Below are positions 16,657 through 25,115 of a DNA stretch of 64,000 bases, piece after piece. The notes beneath the pieces are model-generated. The model saw only the letters and a list, made by a program, of their open reading frames with translations, had not been told where the DNA came from and searched no databases. The DNA is from Mycobacterium sp. E3198. Lineage in GTDB: Bacteria; Actinomycetota; Actinomycetes; Mycobacteriales; Mycobacteriaceae. Both the position numbers and the translations under genes were made by a program. The stretch lies in the NCBI RefSeq assembly GCF_001667015.1, contig NZ_LZIS01000001.1, positions 124,001 to 188,000 on the forward strand, in the 5' to 3' direction. Positions within the stretch are counted from its first letter, which is position 1. Each line of letters opens with the position of its first letter.

Positions 16657-17626
16657 GCCACACGGGATTCGTCAGCGCAACCATCGCGCCGAGCGGGCGC
16701 CGCGGCGCCTCGCGGACCTCCAGCCGCGCGAACCGCGCCGACGGGGCGTCGACCTCCCACCGCAGCATCGTCCGCGCCGACCCGCGCACCGCAGCCCGGC
16801 CGACGCAACCCTCCGCGGTCACCAACGCGGCCGTCGTCCCGGCGGCCCCGGTGAGCATCGCGGTGACGGTCACCGGCGTTTCAGGAGGCACCCGCAGCGT
16901 TTCGCCGATACCGGCCCCCCGGCCCGCGCACGACGCGGTGAATTCCACTGTCACACCGCGTGATCGCGCGATGTACGAGCGGCCGCGGCGCAACCCGTCG
17001 ACCAGAGCGGGCGTCGACAGCTCCCGCGCGTACACGACCGTCTGCGGCGAACCGACCGGGTGCCGATGCGCATGCGAGTCGCTGCCGCCGACCGCAACAA
17101 CCCGGCGGCCCTGACACAGCAGCCGCTGCCACATGCGCAGCGACACCTCGTCGTCGAGATTCCACCGGCCGTTCCACACCTCGAGCCCGTCGACGTGATC
17201 AAAACCGAACTCCCACAACGACCCCGGCACCGGCGCGGCGGGATGCGCCGCAAAAACCAGCCCACCGGCCGAGCGAACCTCCGAAGCGAAGCGCGGCAAC
17301 ACCCCGTCGCGCGGCGCGTACCGCCAGTCGACCCAGCCGCCCGGCGGCAGGCCGACGGCCAGCCAATGGCCGTGCCGGGTGGTGACCTCCTCGCCGGGGA
17401 TCACCAACAGCCCACCGGTGCGGCACGCCGGCCACACCCGGTTGGCGGAGTTCGTGTTGTGGTCGGTGGAGACGAAGCGGTCATGCGACGTAGCAACCCG
17501 GATTCGCCGGACGCCCAGCGGCACCTCGAACGGCAGGTACGCCCACTGGTCGATCCCGAACCCGAAGCGGCCCGAAAACGACAGGTGAATCGCCTGGGCC
17601 TCGCGTTGCTCGGTCGCGATGCTCAC
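16640..17626 (-). CDS. PHP-domain metallohydrolase, CehA/McbA family
   Basis: A 328-residue PHP-fold hydrolase. Metal-ligand motifs in order are STDHNT, GEEVTTRHGHW, AAHPAAP and GGSDSHAHR, the pattern of the CehA/McbA branch, which includes carbamate esterases and phosphoesterases. The C-terminal 100 residues form a beta-rich domain of unknown role. The frame is open to 17731, but GGGGAGGA lies 5 bases before the GTG at 17626, giving start VSIATEQREAQ. There is no signal peptide, so it acts in the cytoplasm. It diverges from the PhyH gene, with a perfect palindrome between them. Confidence 0.82.
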   Translation of the reverse strand: MSIATEQREAQAIHLSFSGRFGFGIDQWAYLPFEVPLGVRRIRVATSHDRFVSTDHNTNSANRVWPACRTGGLLVIPGEEVTTRHGHWLAVGLPPGGWVDWRYAPRDGVLPRFASEVRSAGGLVFAAHPAAPVPGSLWEFGFDHVDGLEVWNGRWNLDDEVSLRMWQRLLCQGRRVVAVGGSDSHAHRHPVGSPQTVVYARELSTPALVDGLRRGRSYIARSRGVTVEFTASCAGRGAGIGETLRVPPETPVTVTAMLTGAAGTTAALVTAEGCVGRAAVRGSARTMLRWEVDAPSARFARLEVREAPRRPLGAMVALTNPVWLTGQR

Positions 17627-17715
17627 AGCCGTCCTCCCCGATCGGTACAAGACCCAGCATCCCGCACGAAGGCCTAACCACCCGTGACTTCGACGCGAAC
17701 GCCCGCCGTCGATTA

Positions 17716-17732
17716 CTTGACCAGTGGTCAAG
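17716..17732. promoter_or_regulatory. Perfect 17-bp palindrome, probable operator
   Basis: CTTGACCA-G-TGGTCAAG is a perfect dyad 20 bp before the PhyH ATG and 90 bp before the divergent PHP start. The shape is that of a TetR/GntR-type operator. No regulator gene is adjacent, so the binding protein is probably encoded elsewhere. Confidence 0.6.
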
Positions 17733-17751
17733 TTGGGGTCAGGGTCTGGGT

Positions 17752-18606
17752 ATGAGCATCGACGACGAGCCCGTCACGACGCTGGAGGACCTCAAAACCG
17801 ATCTGGCGGGCCGGCACAAATGGACACCGAGTGGCGGCGCGTCCGTCGACCCCGCGATCGTCGACGCCGACATGGCCGCCCTCGACCGCGACGGCTACGT
17901 CATCTGGGAAAACCTGCTCGGCGCCGACGAGTGCGAGCGGATCCGCGACACCGTCGGCCCCATGCTCGCCCACACCGGACGCAACTCCTTCGAGGGACGC
18001 CGCACCCAGCGCATCTACAGCGTGCTGAGCCGCACGCGCGTGTGCGACCGGCTCGTCGATCACCCGCGGGTGCTCGCGGTGCTCGACCGGCTCCTGATGC
18101 CCAATTACCTGCTTTCGGCGTTGCAGGCCATCAACATTCAGCCCGGCGAGTCCGCGCAGCTGCCCCACCACGACGACGGGTTCTACCCGATCCCGCGGCC
18201 GCGGGCTCCCCTCGCCGCCGCGACGATCTGGGCCATCGACGACTTCACCGCCGACAACGGCGCCACCGTGCTATTCCCCGGCAGTCACCGCTGGCCCGCG
18301 CGCCGACCCGGCCCGGACGATCCCTCGCTGCCCGTCGTCATGCCCGCCGGCTCGTGCGTGTTCTTCGTCGGAACGCTGTGGCACGACGGCGGCGCCAACA
18401 CCACCGACCGCGCGCGGCTCGCCATCACGGCCCAGTACTGCCAACCGTGGCTGCGACCGATGGAGTCATACACGCTGTCGATGCCGCGCGATGTCGCCCG
18501 CACGGTGTCTGATGACATTCAACGGATGATCGGCTACAGCATCCACCCGCCGTTCGTCGGCAACGTCGACGGCCTGCACCCGCTGCGCCTGCTGGAGCGG
18601 CCGTGA
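17752..18606 (+). CDS. Phytanoyl-CoA dioxygenase (PhyH) family protein
   Basis: A 284-residue Fe(II)/2-oxoglutarate-dependent oxygenase of the PhyH family. LPHHDDGF carries the HxD iron ligands, and the distal His is likely in TLWHDGGAN, followed by an Arg-containing strand that would bind 2-oxoglutarate. The family hydroxylates lipid-CoA or secondary metabolites. The 4-bp GTGA overlap with the FAD-linked oxidase suggests the pair act in sequence: hydroxylation, then oxidation of the hydroxy acid. The ATG at 17752 follows the palindrome at 17716. The substrate is unknown. Confidence 0.85.
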   Translation: MSIDDEPVTTLEDLKTDLAGRHKWTPSGGASVDPAIVDADMAALDRDGYVIWENLLGADECERIRDTVGPMLAHTGRNSFEGRRTQRIYSVLSRTRVCDRLVDHPRVLAVLDRLLMPNYLLSALQAINIQPGESAQLPHHDDGFYPIPRPRAPLAAATIWAIDDFTADNGATVLFPGSHRWPARRPGPDDPSLPVVMPAGSCVFFVGTLWHDGGANTTDRARLAITAQYCQPWLRPMESYTLSMPRDVARTVSDDIQRMIGYSIHPPFVGNVDGLHPLRLLERP

Positions 18607-19982
18607 GCGACATTGCGGAACGGTTCGCCGACATCGTCGGCGAGCACCACTTCCTGACCGGCGACGCCATCCCCGAGGACTACTGGCACGACGAGGTGCT
18701 GACGACGCCGCCACAGAAGCCGGCGTACGTGGCCAAACCGGCCACCGCCGAAGAGGTTTCGCGGCTGCTCAAAACAGCCAGCGACAACACGATCCCCGTC
18801 ACCGCCCGCGGCTCCGGCAGCGGCCTGTCGGGCGCGGCGGTCCCCCGCGCCGACGGGCTGTTGATCTCCTTCGAGCGGATGAACGCGATCCTGGAGGTCG
18901 ACACCACCAACCAGGTCGCCGTCGTGCAACCTGGGGTGACGCTGACGGAGCTGGACGCCGCGACCGTCGACGCCGGGCTGAGCTACATGGTGCACCCGGG
19001 CGAGCTGTCGTCGAGCGTCGGCGGCAACGTCGGCACCAACGCCGGCGGGATGCGCGCGGTCAAGTACGGCATCGCCCGCCACAACGTCCTCGGGTTGCAG
19101 GCGGTGCTGCCGACCGGGGAGATCATCCGCACCGGCGGCAAGATCGCCAAGGTGTCCACCGGCTACGACCTGACCCAGCTGATCGTCGGCTCCGAGGGGA
19201 CCCTCGCGCTGGCCACCGAAGTGATCGTCAAGCTGCACCCGCGCCTCGACCACGCCGCCACCGTGCTCGCCCCGTTCGCCGACTTCGATCAGGTGATGGC
19301 GGCGGTGCCCCGGGTGCTGGCCAGCGGGCTCGGGCCCTACATCCTCGAATACATCGACAACATGACGATGGCCGCCCTCGTCCACACCCAGAACCTCGAA
19401 CTCGGCGTCCCCGACGACGTCCGCGACAGCTGCCAGGCGTATCTCGTTGTGGCGCTGGAGAACCGCACCGCCGACCGGCTGGGCGAGGACGTCGAGCGGG
19501 CCGGTGAGCTGGTGGTCGAGCTGGGCGCCGTCGACGCCTATGTGCTGGAAGGTGTTTCGGCGCGCAAGCTGATCGAGGCGCGCGAGAAGGCGTTCTGGAC
19601 GGCCAAGGCGATCGGCGCCGACGACATCATCGACACCGTGGTGCCGCGCTCGGCGATGCCGAAGTTCCTCGCGGGCGCGCGGAGCCTGGCGGCCGAGGCG
19701 GGCGGCGCCGCGGCGGGCTGCGGGCACGCCGGCGACGGCAACGTGCACCTGGCCATCATCTGCAAGGACCCGGCGAAAAAGAAGCAGCTGATGACCGACA
19801 TCTTCGCGCTCGCAATAGAATTGGGCGGCGCGATCTCCGGTGAGCACGGCCTGGGCCGCGCCAAGACCCCGTACTTCCTGCAGCTGGAAGACCCGGTCAA
19901 GGTCGACCTGATGCGCCGCATCAAGCAGAGCTTCGACGCCGCCGGCATCCTCAACCCCGACGTGCTGTTCGGCGCGGGCTAG
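18603..19982 (+). CDS. FAD-linked oxidase, GlcD-like (Rv2280-like)
   Basis: A 459-residue FAD-binding oxidoreductase of the glycolate oxidase/D-lactate dehydrogenase type. The PP-loop region TARGSGSGLSGAAVP and the SSVGGNVGTNAGGMRAVKYG segment bind FAD, and the C-terminal cap contains CGHAGDGNVHL, GEHGLGRAK and the ending AGILNPDVLF. It oxidises a 2-hydroxy acid. M. tuberculosis Rv2280 has, as I recall, the same length and would be the orthologue, making this a backbone gene. The GTG start overlaps the PhyH stop. Confidence 0.9.
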   Translation: MSDIAERFADIVGEHHFLTGDAIPEDYWHDEVLTTPPQKPAYVAKPATAEEVSRLLKTASDNTIPVTARGSGSGLSGAAVPRADGLLISFERMNAILEVDTTNQVAVVQPGVTLTELDAATVDAGLSYMVHPGELSSSVGGNVGTNAGGMRAVKYGIARHNVLGLQAVLPTGEIIRTGGKIAKVSTGYDLTQLIVGSEGTLALATEVIVKLHPRLDHAATVLAPFADFDQVMAAVPRVLASGLGPYILEYIDNMTMAALVHTQNLELGVPDDVRDSCQAYLVVALENRTADRLGEDVERAGELVVELGAVDAYVLEGVSARKLIEAREKAFWTAKAIGADDIIDTVVPRSAMPKFLAGARSLAAEAGGAAAGCGHAGDGNVHLAIICKDPAKKKQLMTDIFALAIELGGAISGEHGLGRAKTPYFLQLEDPVKVDLMRRIKQSFDAAGILNPDVLFGAG

Positions 19983-19988
19983 CGACTT

Positions 19989-20015
19989 TCAGACGCTCGG
20001 ATCAACGACGATCAC
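19989..20015 (-). pseudogene. Eight-codon remnant of a vapC toxin start
   Basis: On the minus strand a GTG overlapping the antitoxin's end reads VIVVDPSV and then stops. MIVVDASV-type sequences are the first beta strand and catalytic Asp of PIN toxins, exactly where vapC should begin after a FitA/VapB antitoxin. The rest is missing; the FAD oxidase stop lies 6 bp away. This looks like a deletion or recombination scar. Confidence 0.55.
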
Positions 20016-20232
20016 GTCCGGCCCGAACGTGCTCAACGGCGTCCTCGAAGGAAACGCGGCCACCACGGTGACCGGCGAGGCGGCCCAAAACCTCGTCCAG
20101 AGTGGGCTGATTCGCCTCCGCGATGAGACGGCATCGAAGGTATTCCTGCAGGGACTGATGCGCGCGTGCGGCCCTCTCGCGCAAAACTTGGAGGGTGTCC
20201 TCCGGGACGTCGTTGATCCGGACGCTAGGCAT
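20002..20232 (-). CDS. Orphan FitA/VapB-type ribbon-helix-helix antitoxin
   Basis: A 76-residue protein starting MPSVRINDVPEDTLQVLRER. The N-terminal strand plus two helices (RAARAHQSLQEYLRCRL) form the ribbon-helix-helix fold of FitA/VapB antitoxins, followed by a toxin-binding tail (TLDEVLGRL, VSFEDAVEHVRAGRD). Normally vapC overlaps the 3' end, but here only eight codons of a toxin-like start remain. Without a cognate toxin it could still repress its own promoter or neutralise a related VapC elsewhere. The frame extends five codons upstream; the ATG at 20232 fits the family. Confidence 0.82.
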   Translation of the reverse strand: MPSVRINDVPEDTLQVLRERAARAHQSLQEYLRCRLIAEANQPTLDEVLGRLAGHRGGRVSFEDAVEHVRAGRDRR

Positions 20233-20300
20233 GGCGCCAGTATGCACTCATTATCCGACGTCAAATCCCATGCATCACAAGAAGTCACGGATATGCCAAT

Positions 20301-20372
20301 GTGCCCGCCTCACAGCGGCAACTGAAGGCGCCGGTGGTTCGCCGTCGGAAGTTGTCGCTGTGAGGCGGGCAC
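20301..20372. repeat. 72-bp element with 23-bp inverted arms
   Basis: The arm at 20301-20323 (GTGCCCGCCTCACAGCGGCAACT) pairs with 20350-20372 at 22 of 23 positions, and the odd pair is G-U in RNA. The loop is 26 bases. It lies 44 bp beyond the stop of the kinase gene and could be a terminator or a small inverted-repeat element. There is no T tract. Confidence 0.8.
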
Positions 20373-20415
20373 GAAGGGTGCCGCTTCCGCTAGAGGCCAG
20401 TGTGGCCAGTGTGAC

Positions 20416-21888
20416 TCACACGGCCGATGCGTAGTCCAGCACCGGCTCCGACGAGTCGACGTGGCCGTTGCTGATGATCCGCAGCCGATCCGGGCGCACC
20501 TCATAGCGAACGCCGTTCTCCGGGTTGGTCACGTCGAACCCGCCGGAAGACCGGACGGCGTCGGTCAGCTCGATGTGGGCGCCGTCGCGGATGCGCTCGC
20601 CGCGGTAGTAGAAACTGCCCGGCGCGGTTTGGCACACCACCGCCAGCGACTGGGCGGTGCGCACCACCGCGGCCGGCGGATTGCCCGGCTCGCAGCGCGC
20701 GGTATGGCCCACGAACCCCAGCCCGTCGGCGCCCTGGACGGGCCGCGACAGTGACGGCGTCTGGGTCGTCGACGGCGCCGGGGGTGCCCCCGATGCGGTC
20801 GGAGGTGGCGAACCGCCGTGGTTTCCGAACAGAATCACCGCCGCCGCGATGACCGCCGCGACCACCAACAGGATCGCCGCCGCCCCGGCCACAACGGCGG
20901 GAGCCCGACCAAGAACCGGGCTGACCGGCCGCTGGGGCGAAGGCGCCGGCGGCGGATACGGGCTGTAACCGGTGTCGTCGGGGTTGGGGTAGACCGCCGA
21001 GAACGGCCGGGTGCGCGACGGCGGCGGCGGGTCCGACGGCGTCATCCCGAAAGCCGCCCGGGCCAGCTCCCCGGCGGACGCGAACCGCGCGGCCGGGTCC
21101 TTGGCCATCCCGCGGGCGATGACGTCGTCGAACGCCTTGTCGATCCCCCGGCGCATGATGCTCGGCCGCGGCGGCGGCGCGAACATGTGCGCGCTGATCA
21201 GCTGGGGAATCTCCGCGCCCTCGAACGGCGGTTGGCCGGTGAGGCACTCATAGAGCACGCACGTCAGGGAGTAGACGTCGGTTTGTGGCCCCACCCAGGT
21301 GCCGTTGAATCGCTCGGGCGCCATGTAGGCGCACGACCCGATCAGCGGTCCGCCGGCGGTCAGGCTCGGATCCCCACCGGCGTAGGCGATGCCGAAGTCG
21401 ACCAGGTACGCGAAGTTGTCGGGCGTGAGCAGCACGTTCTCCGGCTTGACGTCGCGGTGCACCAGCCCGTCGGCGTGGGCCGCATCCAGGGCGGACGCCA
21501 GCTGCGCCGTGATCGCCGCCGCCTGCCCGGGGTCGAGCGCGCCCCGATCGCGCAGCAGGTCCTTCAGGCTGCGGCCGTCGACCAGGCGCATGTCGATGAA
21601 CAGCACCCCGTCGATGTCGCCGAAGTCGTGCACCGGGATGACGTGCGGTTCCTGCAGCCGTGCGGCCAGGCGCGACTCCCGCCGGAAGCGCTCCTGGAAG
21701 ACCGGGTCCGCCGCCATCTCGGGGCGCAGCAGCTTGAGCGCGACCATGCGGCCCTTGCGCGTGTCGTAGGCCCGGTACACCTCGCCCATCCCGCCCGAGC
21801 CGATCAGTGATCGCAGTTCGTAGGGCCCGAACCGGGCGCCCAGGCGCGCGCGGCGATGCGTCGACAACACGTCGACCAGGGTTCCCAC
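20416..21888 (-). CDS. Membrane serine/threonine protein kinase with external domain
   Basis: A 490-residue Pkn-type receptor kinase. The glycine loop IGSGGMGEVYRA, ATP lysine in VALKLL, HRDVKPENVLL, DFG in LVDFGIAYA and YMAPERF are intact. A Pro-rich juxtamembrane linker leads to one membrane helix (about 330-352), then a 130-residue external domain with a Thr/Pro-rich stalk, two Cys (CEPGNPP and VVCQTAPG, possible disulfide) and a GFDVTNPENG region. There are no PASTA repeats. The domain resembles the sensor part of mycobacterial PknE/F/H relatives only in general layout. A GTG at 21888 starts the frame; an internal GTG at VDVLSTHRR is possible. Confidence 0.9.
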   Translation of the reverse strand: MGTLVDVLSTHRRARLGARFGPYELRSLIGSGGMGEVYRAYDTRKGRMVALKLLRPEMAADPVFQERFRRESRLAARLQEPHVIPVHDFGDIDGVLFIDMRLVDGRSLKDLLRDRGALDPGQAAAITAQLASALDAAHADGLVHRDVKPENVLLTPDNFAYLVDFGIAYAGGDPSLTAGGPLIGSCAYMAPERFNGTWVGPQTDVYSLTCVLYECLTGQPPFEGAEIPQLISAHMFAPPPRPSIMRRGIDKAFDDVIARGMAKDPAARFASAGELARAAFGMTPSDPPPPSRTRPFSAVYPNPDDTGYSPYPPPAPSPQRPVSPVLGRAPAVVAGAAAILLVVAAVIAAAVILFGNHGGSPPPTASGAPPAPSTTQTPSLSRPVQGADGLGFVGHTARCEPGNPPAAVVRTAQSLAVVCQTAPGSFYYRGERIRDGAHIELTDAVRSSGGFDVTNPENGVRYEVRPDRLRIISNGHVDSSEPVLDYASAV

Positions 21889-21921
21889 ATCGGGCGCGGG
21901 GATAACCCGGGGGCAACCGGG

Positions 21922-22566
21922 TCACATGCCGAAGTGGGTGCGCCCCACCGCCGCGACGGCCTCGGCCGGCCCGCTGACCTCGACTTTCGCCGCGGCTTGG
22001 CGCCCGAAGAGATAGAGGAGCAGCTCGCCCGGCGGACCGCTGAGAACCGCCGTCGGCGAGCCCGGCCGCACCAAAACCCGCTCCGACGTCCCGGCCCACA
22101 CCACCTCGAGCCCGCACCCGCGCAGCCGCCGGCTCAGGAAGCGCCCGCCGCGGCGCACGTTTCGCCATAACCCGGCGTCCATGGCGGGCGTCAGGTCACG
22201 AACGCCGAGCCCGTTGGCCCGGCGCAAGTCCTCGTGGTGGACGAAGGACTCGTTGAGGTTCGCCATGCCGCGCACCCACCCGATCCGGAAGAACCCGATC
22301 GGCGGGCCGGACCGGACCAGCGCGACCAGCGCCGCGAAATCGTGCAAACGGGCCAAGCGAACCCGGCGCCGCTCGGCGAACCGCCCGAAGGGCCCCGGCA
22401 GCACCAGGCACGGCCCACCGAGGAGATCGCGTTCGCGCTCCACGAGGTGGGCCGCGAGATCGTGCGCGGTCCACCCGTCCAGCAGCGTGGGCACCGACGG
22501 GCCGAGCTCGTCGAAAGAATCGCAGAGCTTCACGCGCTCCTGGGCGTCCAGCGGCACATCGGCCAT
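21922..22566 (-). CDS. Mycothiol-type DinB protein, TIGR03085 family
   Basis: A 214-residue protein starting MADVPLDAQERVKLCDSFDE. LLDGWTAHDLAAHLVERERD and SFVHHEDLRRAN are signatures of the TIGR03085 branch of DinB/mycothiol-dependent isomerase-like proteins; the three conserved His (HLVE, HHED) would bind a metal. Members are thought to be mycothiol-dependent S-transferases or isomerases, but the substrates are mostly unknown. It lies 33 bp upstream of the kinase gene on the same strand and may be co-transcribed with it. The ATG at 22566 has no strong ribosome site. Confidence 0.85.
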   Translation of the reverse strand: MADVPLDAQERVKLCDSFDELGPSVPTLLDGWTAHDLAAHLVERERDLLGGPCLVLPGPFGRFAERRRVRLARLHDFAALVALVRSGPPIGFFRIGWVRGMANLNESFVHHEDLRRANGLGVRDLTPAMDAGLWRNVRRGGRFLSRRLRGCGLEVVWAGTSERVLVRPGSPTAVLSGPPGELLLYLFGRQAAAKVEVSGPAEAVAAVGRTHFGM

Positions 22567-22675
22567 GCCTGCAGGCTATCCGCTTGGCGAACAAACCTTG
22601 AGCGCGATTGCCAGGCATTGGAACATGAGACCCGAAGGTGCCTGAACATGACGCGTTACCGGCTCCGGACAACGG

Positions 22676-22698
22676 CTCCGTCGCAAGCGACGACGGAG
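22676..22698. promoter_or_regulatory. Hairpin in the leader of the PE-PPE operon
   Basis: CTCCGTCG (22676-22683) and CGACGGAG (22691-22698) form a perfect 8-bp stem with a 7-base loop. It ends 38 bp before the PE ATG and 27 bp before its GGGAGG ribosome site. It could act on the transcript as an attenuator or stabiliser, or be an operator. Confidence 0.45.
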
Positions 22699-22735
22699 GT
22701 CCAATTTCGTCTCAAATCCACCTAGGGAGGCATTG

Positions 22736-23545
22736 ATGTCTTTTGTGACCACTCAACCCGAAGCGCTGACCTATGCGGCGGGCAAGCTGCAAACCCTGGG
22801 CTCGGCCATGGCCGCCGAGAGCGCCGCCGCGGCGGCCCCGACCACGGGACTGATACCCGCGGCGGCCGACGAGGTATCCGCCTTGCAGGCAACGATTTTC
22901 GCCGCATACGGCAGCCTGTACCAGTCGGTCAACGACCAGGCCACGGCGATCCACGAGTTGTTCGTGAACACGTTGGGCGCCAGCGCCGGCGCGTACACGA
23001 CCACCGAGTCCCTCAACTCGGTGGCCACCGCTTCGCCCTTCTCGCAACAGATCTCGGGCCTGTTCGGCGCCGCCGCCAACGCGGCGCAGGCCGAGCCGCC
23101 GCCCGGCAGCGCGCTCGCCAACATCGTCAACATCGGGACCGGCAACTGGGACTCCGCCGCGTCGGACCTGCTCGGGCTGTGCGGCGGCGGTCTGCTCCCG
23201 GCCGCCAACGAAACCGGCGAAATGGCGGCCGTCGCACCGGCCGGCGCCGATGGAACGGTGCTGGCGGGCGCACCGGCGCCGGTAGCACCGGCTGGCCTGG
23301 GCGCCCTTCCCACGGCGCCCGGCTTGGGCCAGGCCATAGCACCCAGCTGGGTTGCGGGCACCGGGCCGGCCAGCCCCGGCGCGGTGACCACCGCGGGCTG
23401 GACCGCGCCCGCGGCCCAAAACGCGCCCGCTACAACCGTTCCGGCCGCCGTCCCCGCGGTGGCGACGGCCGGGAAGGCCGCCGGCTTGGGCGCGCCGCGC
23501 TACGGCGTCAAACCCACCGTGATGGCACGCCCGACGGGCGTCTAG
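22736..23545 (+). CDS. PE family protein with long Ala/Pro-rich C-terminus
   Basis: A 269-residue PE protein. The first 95 or so residues are the PE helical hairpin ([37 protein letters not shown]) and end in YTTTE, the YxxxD/E type VII secretion signal. A further 170 residues rich in Ala, Pro and Gly follow, closing with [10 protein letters not shown], a motif also at the end of the next gene. GGGAGG is 5 bases before the ATG; an overlapping TTG one codon upstream is ignored. PE proteins form heterodimers with PPE partners and are exported by ESX systems to the cell surface. The pair lies in one operon. Confidence 0.93.
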   Translation: MSFVTTQPEALTYAAGKLQTLGSAMAAESAAAAAPTTGLIPAAADEVSALQATIFAAYGSLYQSVNDQATAIHELFVNTLGASAGAYTTTESLNSVATASPFSQQISGLFGAAANAAQAEPPPGSALANIVNIGTGNWDSAASDLLGLCGGGLLPAANETGEMAAVAPAGADGTVLAGAPAPVAPAGLGALPTAPGLGQAIAPSWVAGTGPASPGAVTTAGWTAPAAQNAPATTVPAAVPAVATAGKAAGLGAPRYGVKPTVMARPTGV

Positions 23546-23559
23546 GGAAGGGATGGGCA

Positions 23560-24639
23560 ATGGATTTCGGAGCGCTACCCCCAGAGATCAACTCCGCACG
23601 CATGTATGCCGGCCCGGGCACGGCGCCGATGATGGCCGCCGCGGCGGCCTGGAACAGCCTGGCGGCCGAATTGGCTTCCACGGCAGCCGGATACGAGTCG
23701 GCCATCACGGAGCTCACCGGCGAGTGGCTGGGGCCCGCGTCGGCGTCGATGCTCGCGGCGGTCCAGCCGTACGTGGCGTGGCTGAACGTCACCGCCGGGC
23801 ACGCCCAGCGCGCGGCGTCGCAGGCGACGGCATCAGCCGCCGCCTTCGAGACGGCGTTCGCCGCGACGGTGCCCCCGCCGGTGATCGCCGCCAACCGAGC
23901 CCAGTTGGCGGCGCTCGTCGCCACCAACTTCCTCGGCATCAACACCCCGGCGATCATGGCGGCCGAGGCCCACTACGCCGAGATGTGGGCCCAGGACGCC
24001 GCCGCCATGTACGGCTATGCCGCCTCCTCGGCGGTGGCCGGGATCCTGAATCCGTTGACGCCACCGGCACCGACGGCCACCCCGGCCGCCCAGGCCGGAC
24101 TGATGCAGGCCATCTCCAGCTTGCCTAATGCCGTTGCGGCACTGGCCTCCCCGGCCGCCGCGGTACCGGCGCAGGCGACGCCCATCCTCGGCAACGAGTT
24201 CGTCGCCAACGCCATCAACGGCGCGGTGAACAGCACCGCGTGGTGGGTCATGAACACCATCCCGGTGTCGGCGAACCTCAGCCGCGCCATCAACGCCGCC
24301 CCGGCGACCGCTCTGGCCACCGCCACCACGCCCGCCGTCACGGTCGCGGTGGCACCGGCCGGCGTAACCGGCTTCGGTGGGGCGCCGGTGCTGGCGGGTT
24401 TGGGTCAGGCGTCCACGGTCGGTGGCCTGTCGGTGCCGGCCAGCTGGTCCGCCGCCGCACCGGCGGCGAGTTCCGCTGCCTCGGCCGGCTCGGGCTGGGC
24501 CGTCACCCCGGAAGAAGCCACACCGATGACGGCGGTGCCGGCCGGGATGCCGATGGCCATGGCCGGGACATCGCAAGGCTTCGGCGGGCCCCGCTACGGA
24601 TTCAAACCCACCGTGATGCCGAAGACCGTCCTCGCCTAA
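23560..24639 (+). CDS. PPE family protein, SVP subfamily
   Basis: A 359-residue PPE protein. It begins [20 protein letters not shown], the standard PPE N-terminus, and carries the helical WLGPAS hairpin region that contacts a PE partner and an EspG chaperone. In the C-terminal half GGLSVPASW is the GxxSVPxxW motif defining the PPE-SVP class, and it ends [16 protein letters not shown]. Export through ESX-5 is expected for this class. It starts 15 bp after the PE stop with GGGATGGG upstream. The frame is open further upstream but lies over the PE gene in another frame. Confidence 0.94.
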   Translation: MDFGALPPEINSARMYAGPGTAPMMAAAAAWNSLAAELASTAAGYESAITELTGEWLGPASASMLAAVQPYVAWLNVTAGHAQRAASQATASAAAFETAFAATVPPPVIAANRAQLAALVATNFLGINTPAIMAAEAHYAEMWAQDAAAMYGYAASSAVAGILNPLTPPAPTATPAAQAGLMQAISSLPNAVAALASPAAAVPAQATPILGNEFVANAINGAVNSTAWWVMNTIPVSANLSRAINAAPATALATATTPAVTVAVAPAGVTGFGGAPVLAGLGQASTVGGLSVPASWSAAAPAASSAASAGSGWAVTPEEATPMTAVPAGMPMAMAGTSQGFGGPRYGFKPTVMPKTVLA

Positions 24640-24645
24640 CGCCGG

Positions 24646-25074
24646 TCACGGTGGCGACGCCCTGAGTTGGATCGGGTTGGTTTCGGTGTATCCCGCCGGT
24701 CGACCGCAGGCCGCCTCCTTGTAGACCTGCTGGTCCGTACCGGCAAGGGTCTTCGGGTCCCAGGTGATGTGGGCGTCGGCGGCGTAGGGAACCCTGACGC
24801 CGTCCGCGCAGCGCACGTTGTCAAACATGTCGAGCACCCATTGACCGTCCACCAACTGCGCCCGGCTGATTCCACTGCCGGCCTTGATGTCGATGCATCC
24901 CTCGCCGCAGGGGTTGACGTTCCAATCGGTCACATAGTTATGGCCGGCCTTCGTCTCGGTGAAGACGTAATGGCCCATCATCTCCGGGGCGCCCGACGCG
25001 GGCGGCGCCACCGGGCCGACAGCCACGACGGCGGCCAGGACCGCGACCGGGGCAATCGCGTGCGTGAGGTCCAT
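24646..25074 (-). CDS. Secreted hypothetical protein
   Basis: A 142-residue protein with an N-terminal hydrophobic signal (MDLTHAIAPVAVLAAVVAVG) and a likely cleavage near ASGAPE. The mature part has four Cys (CGEGC, RCADGV, ACGRPAG) and Trp-containing segments such as TDWNVNPCG and ITWDPKTL. It resembles the small secreted proteins of unknown function common in mycobacteria, which are beta-rich and disulfide-linked. It is convergent with the PPE gene and divergent from the esterase gene, 41 bp apart. Function unknown. Confidence 0.75.
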   Translation of the reverse strand: MDLTHAIAPVAVLAAVVAVGPVAPPASGAPEMMGHYVFTETKAGHNYVTDWNVNPCGEGCIDIKAGSGISRAQLVDGQWVLDMFDNVRCADGVRVPYAADAHITWDPKTLAGTDQQVYKEAACGRPAGYTETNPIQLRASPP

Positions 25075-25115
25075 GTACTGGTTTTACTCCCTTTTCCACC
25101 TCGTAAGGTGGCCGT

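Noticed and set aside
20029-20434. Plus-strand frames across the antitoxin and the long inverted repeat
   Set aside because: They are antisense to the antitoxin or run through the hairpin, with no family match or ribosome site.
23179-23559. Upstream extension of the PPE gene
   Set aside because: It overlaps the PE gene in another frame; [11 protein letters not shown] is the standard PPE start.
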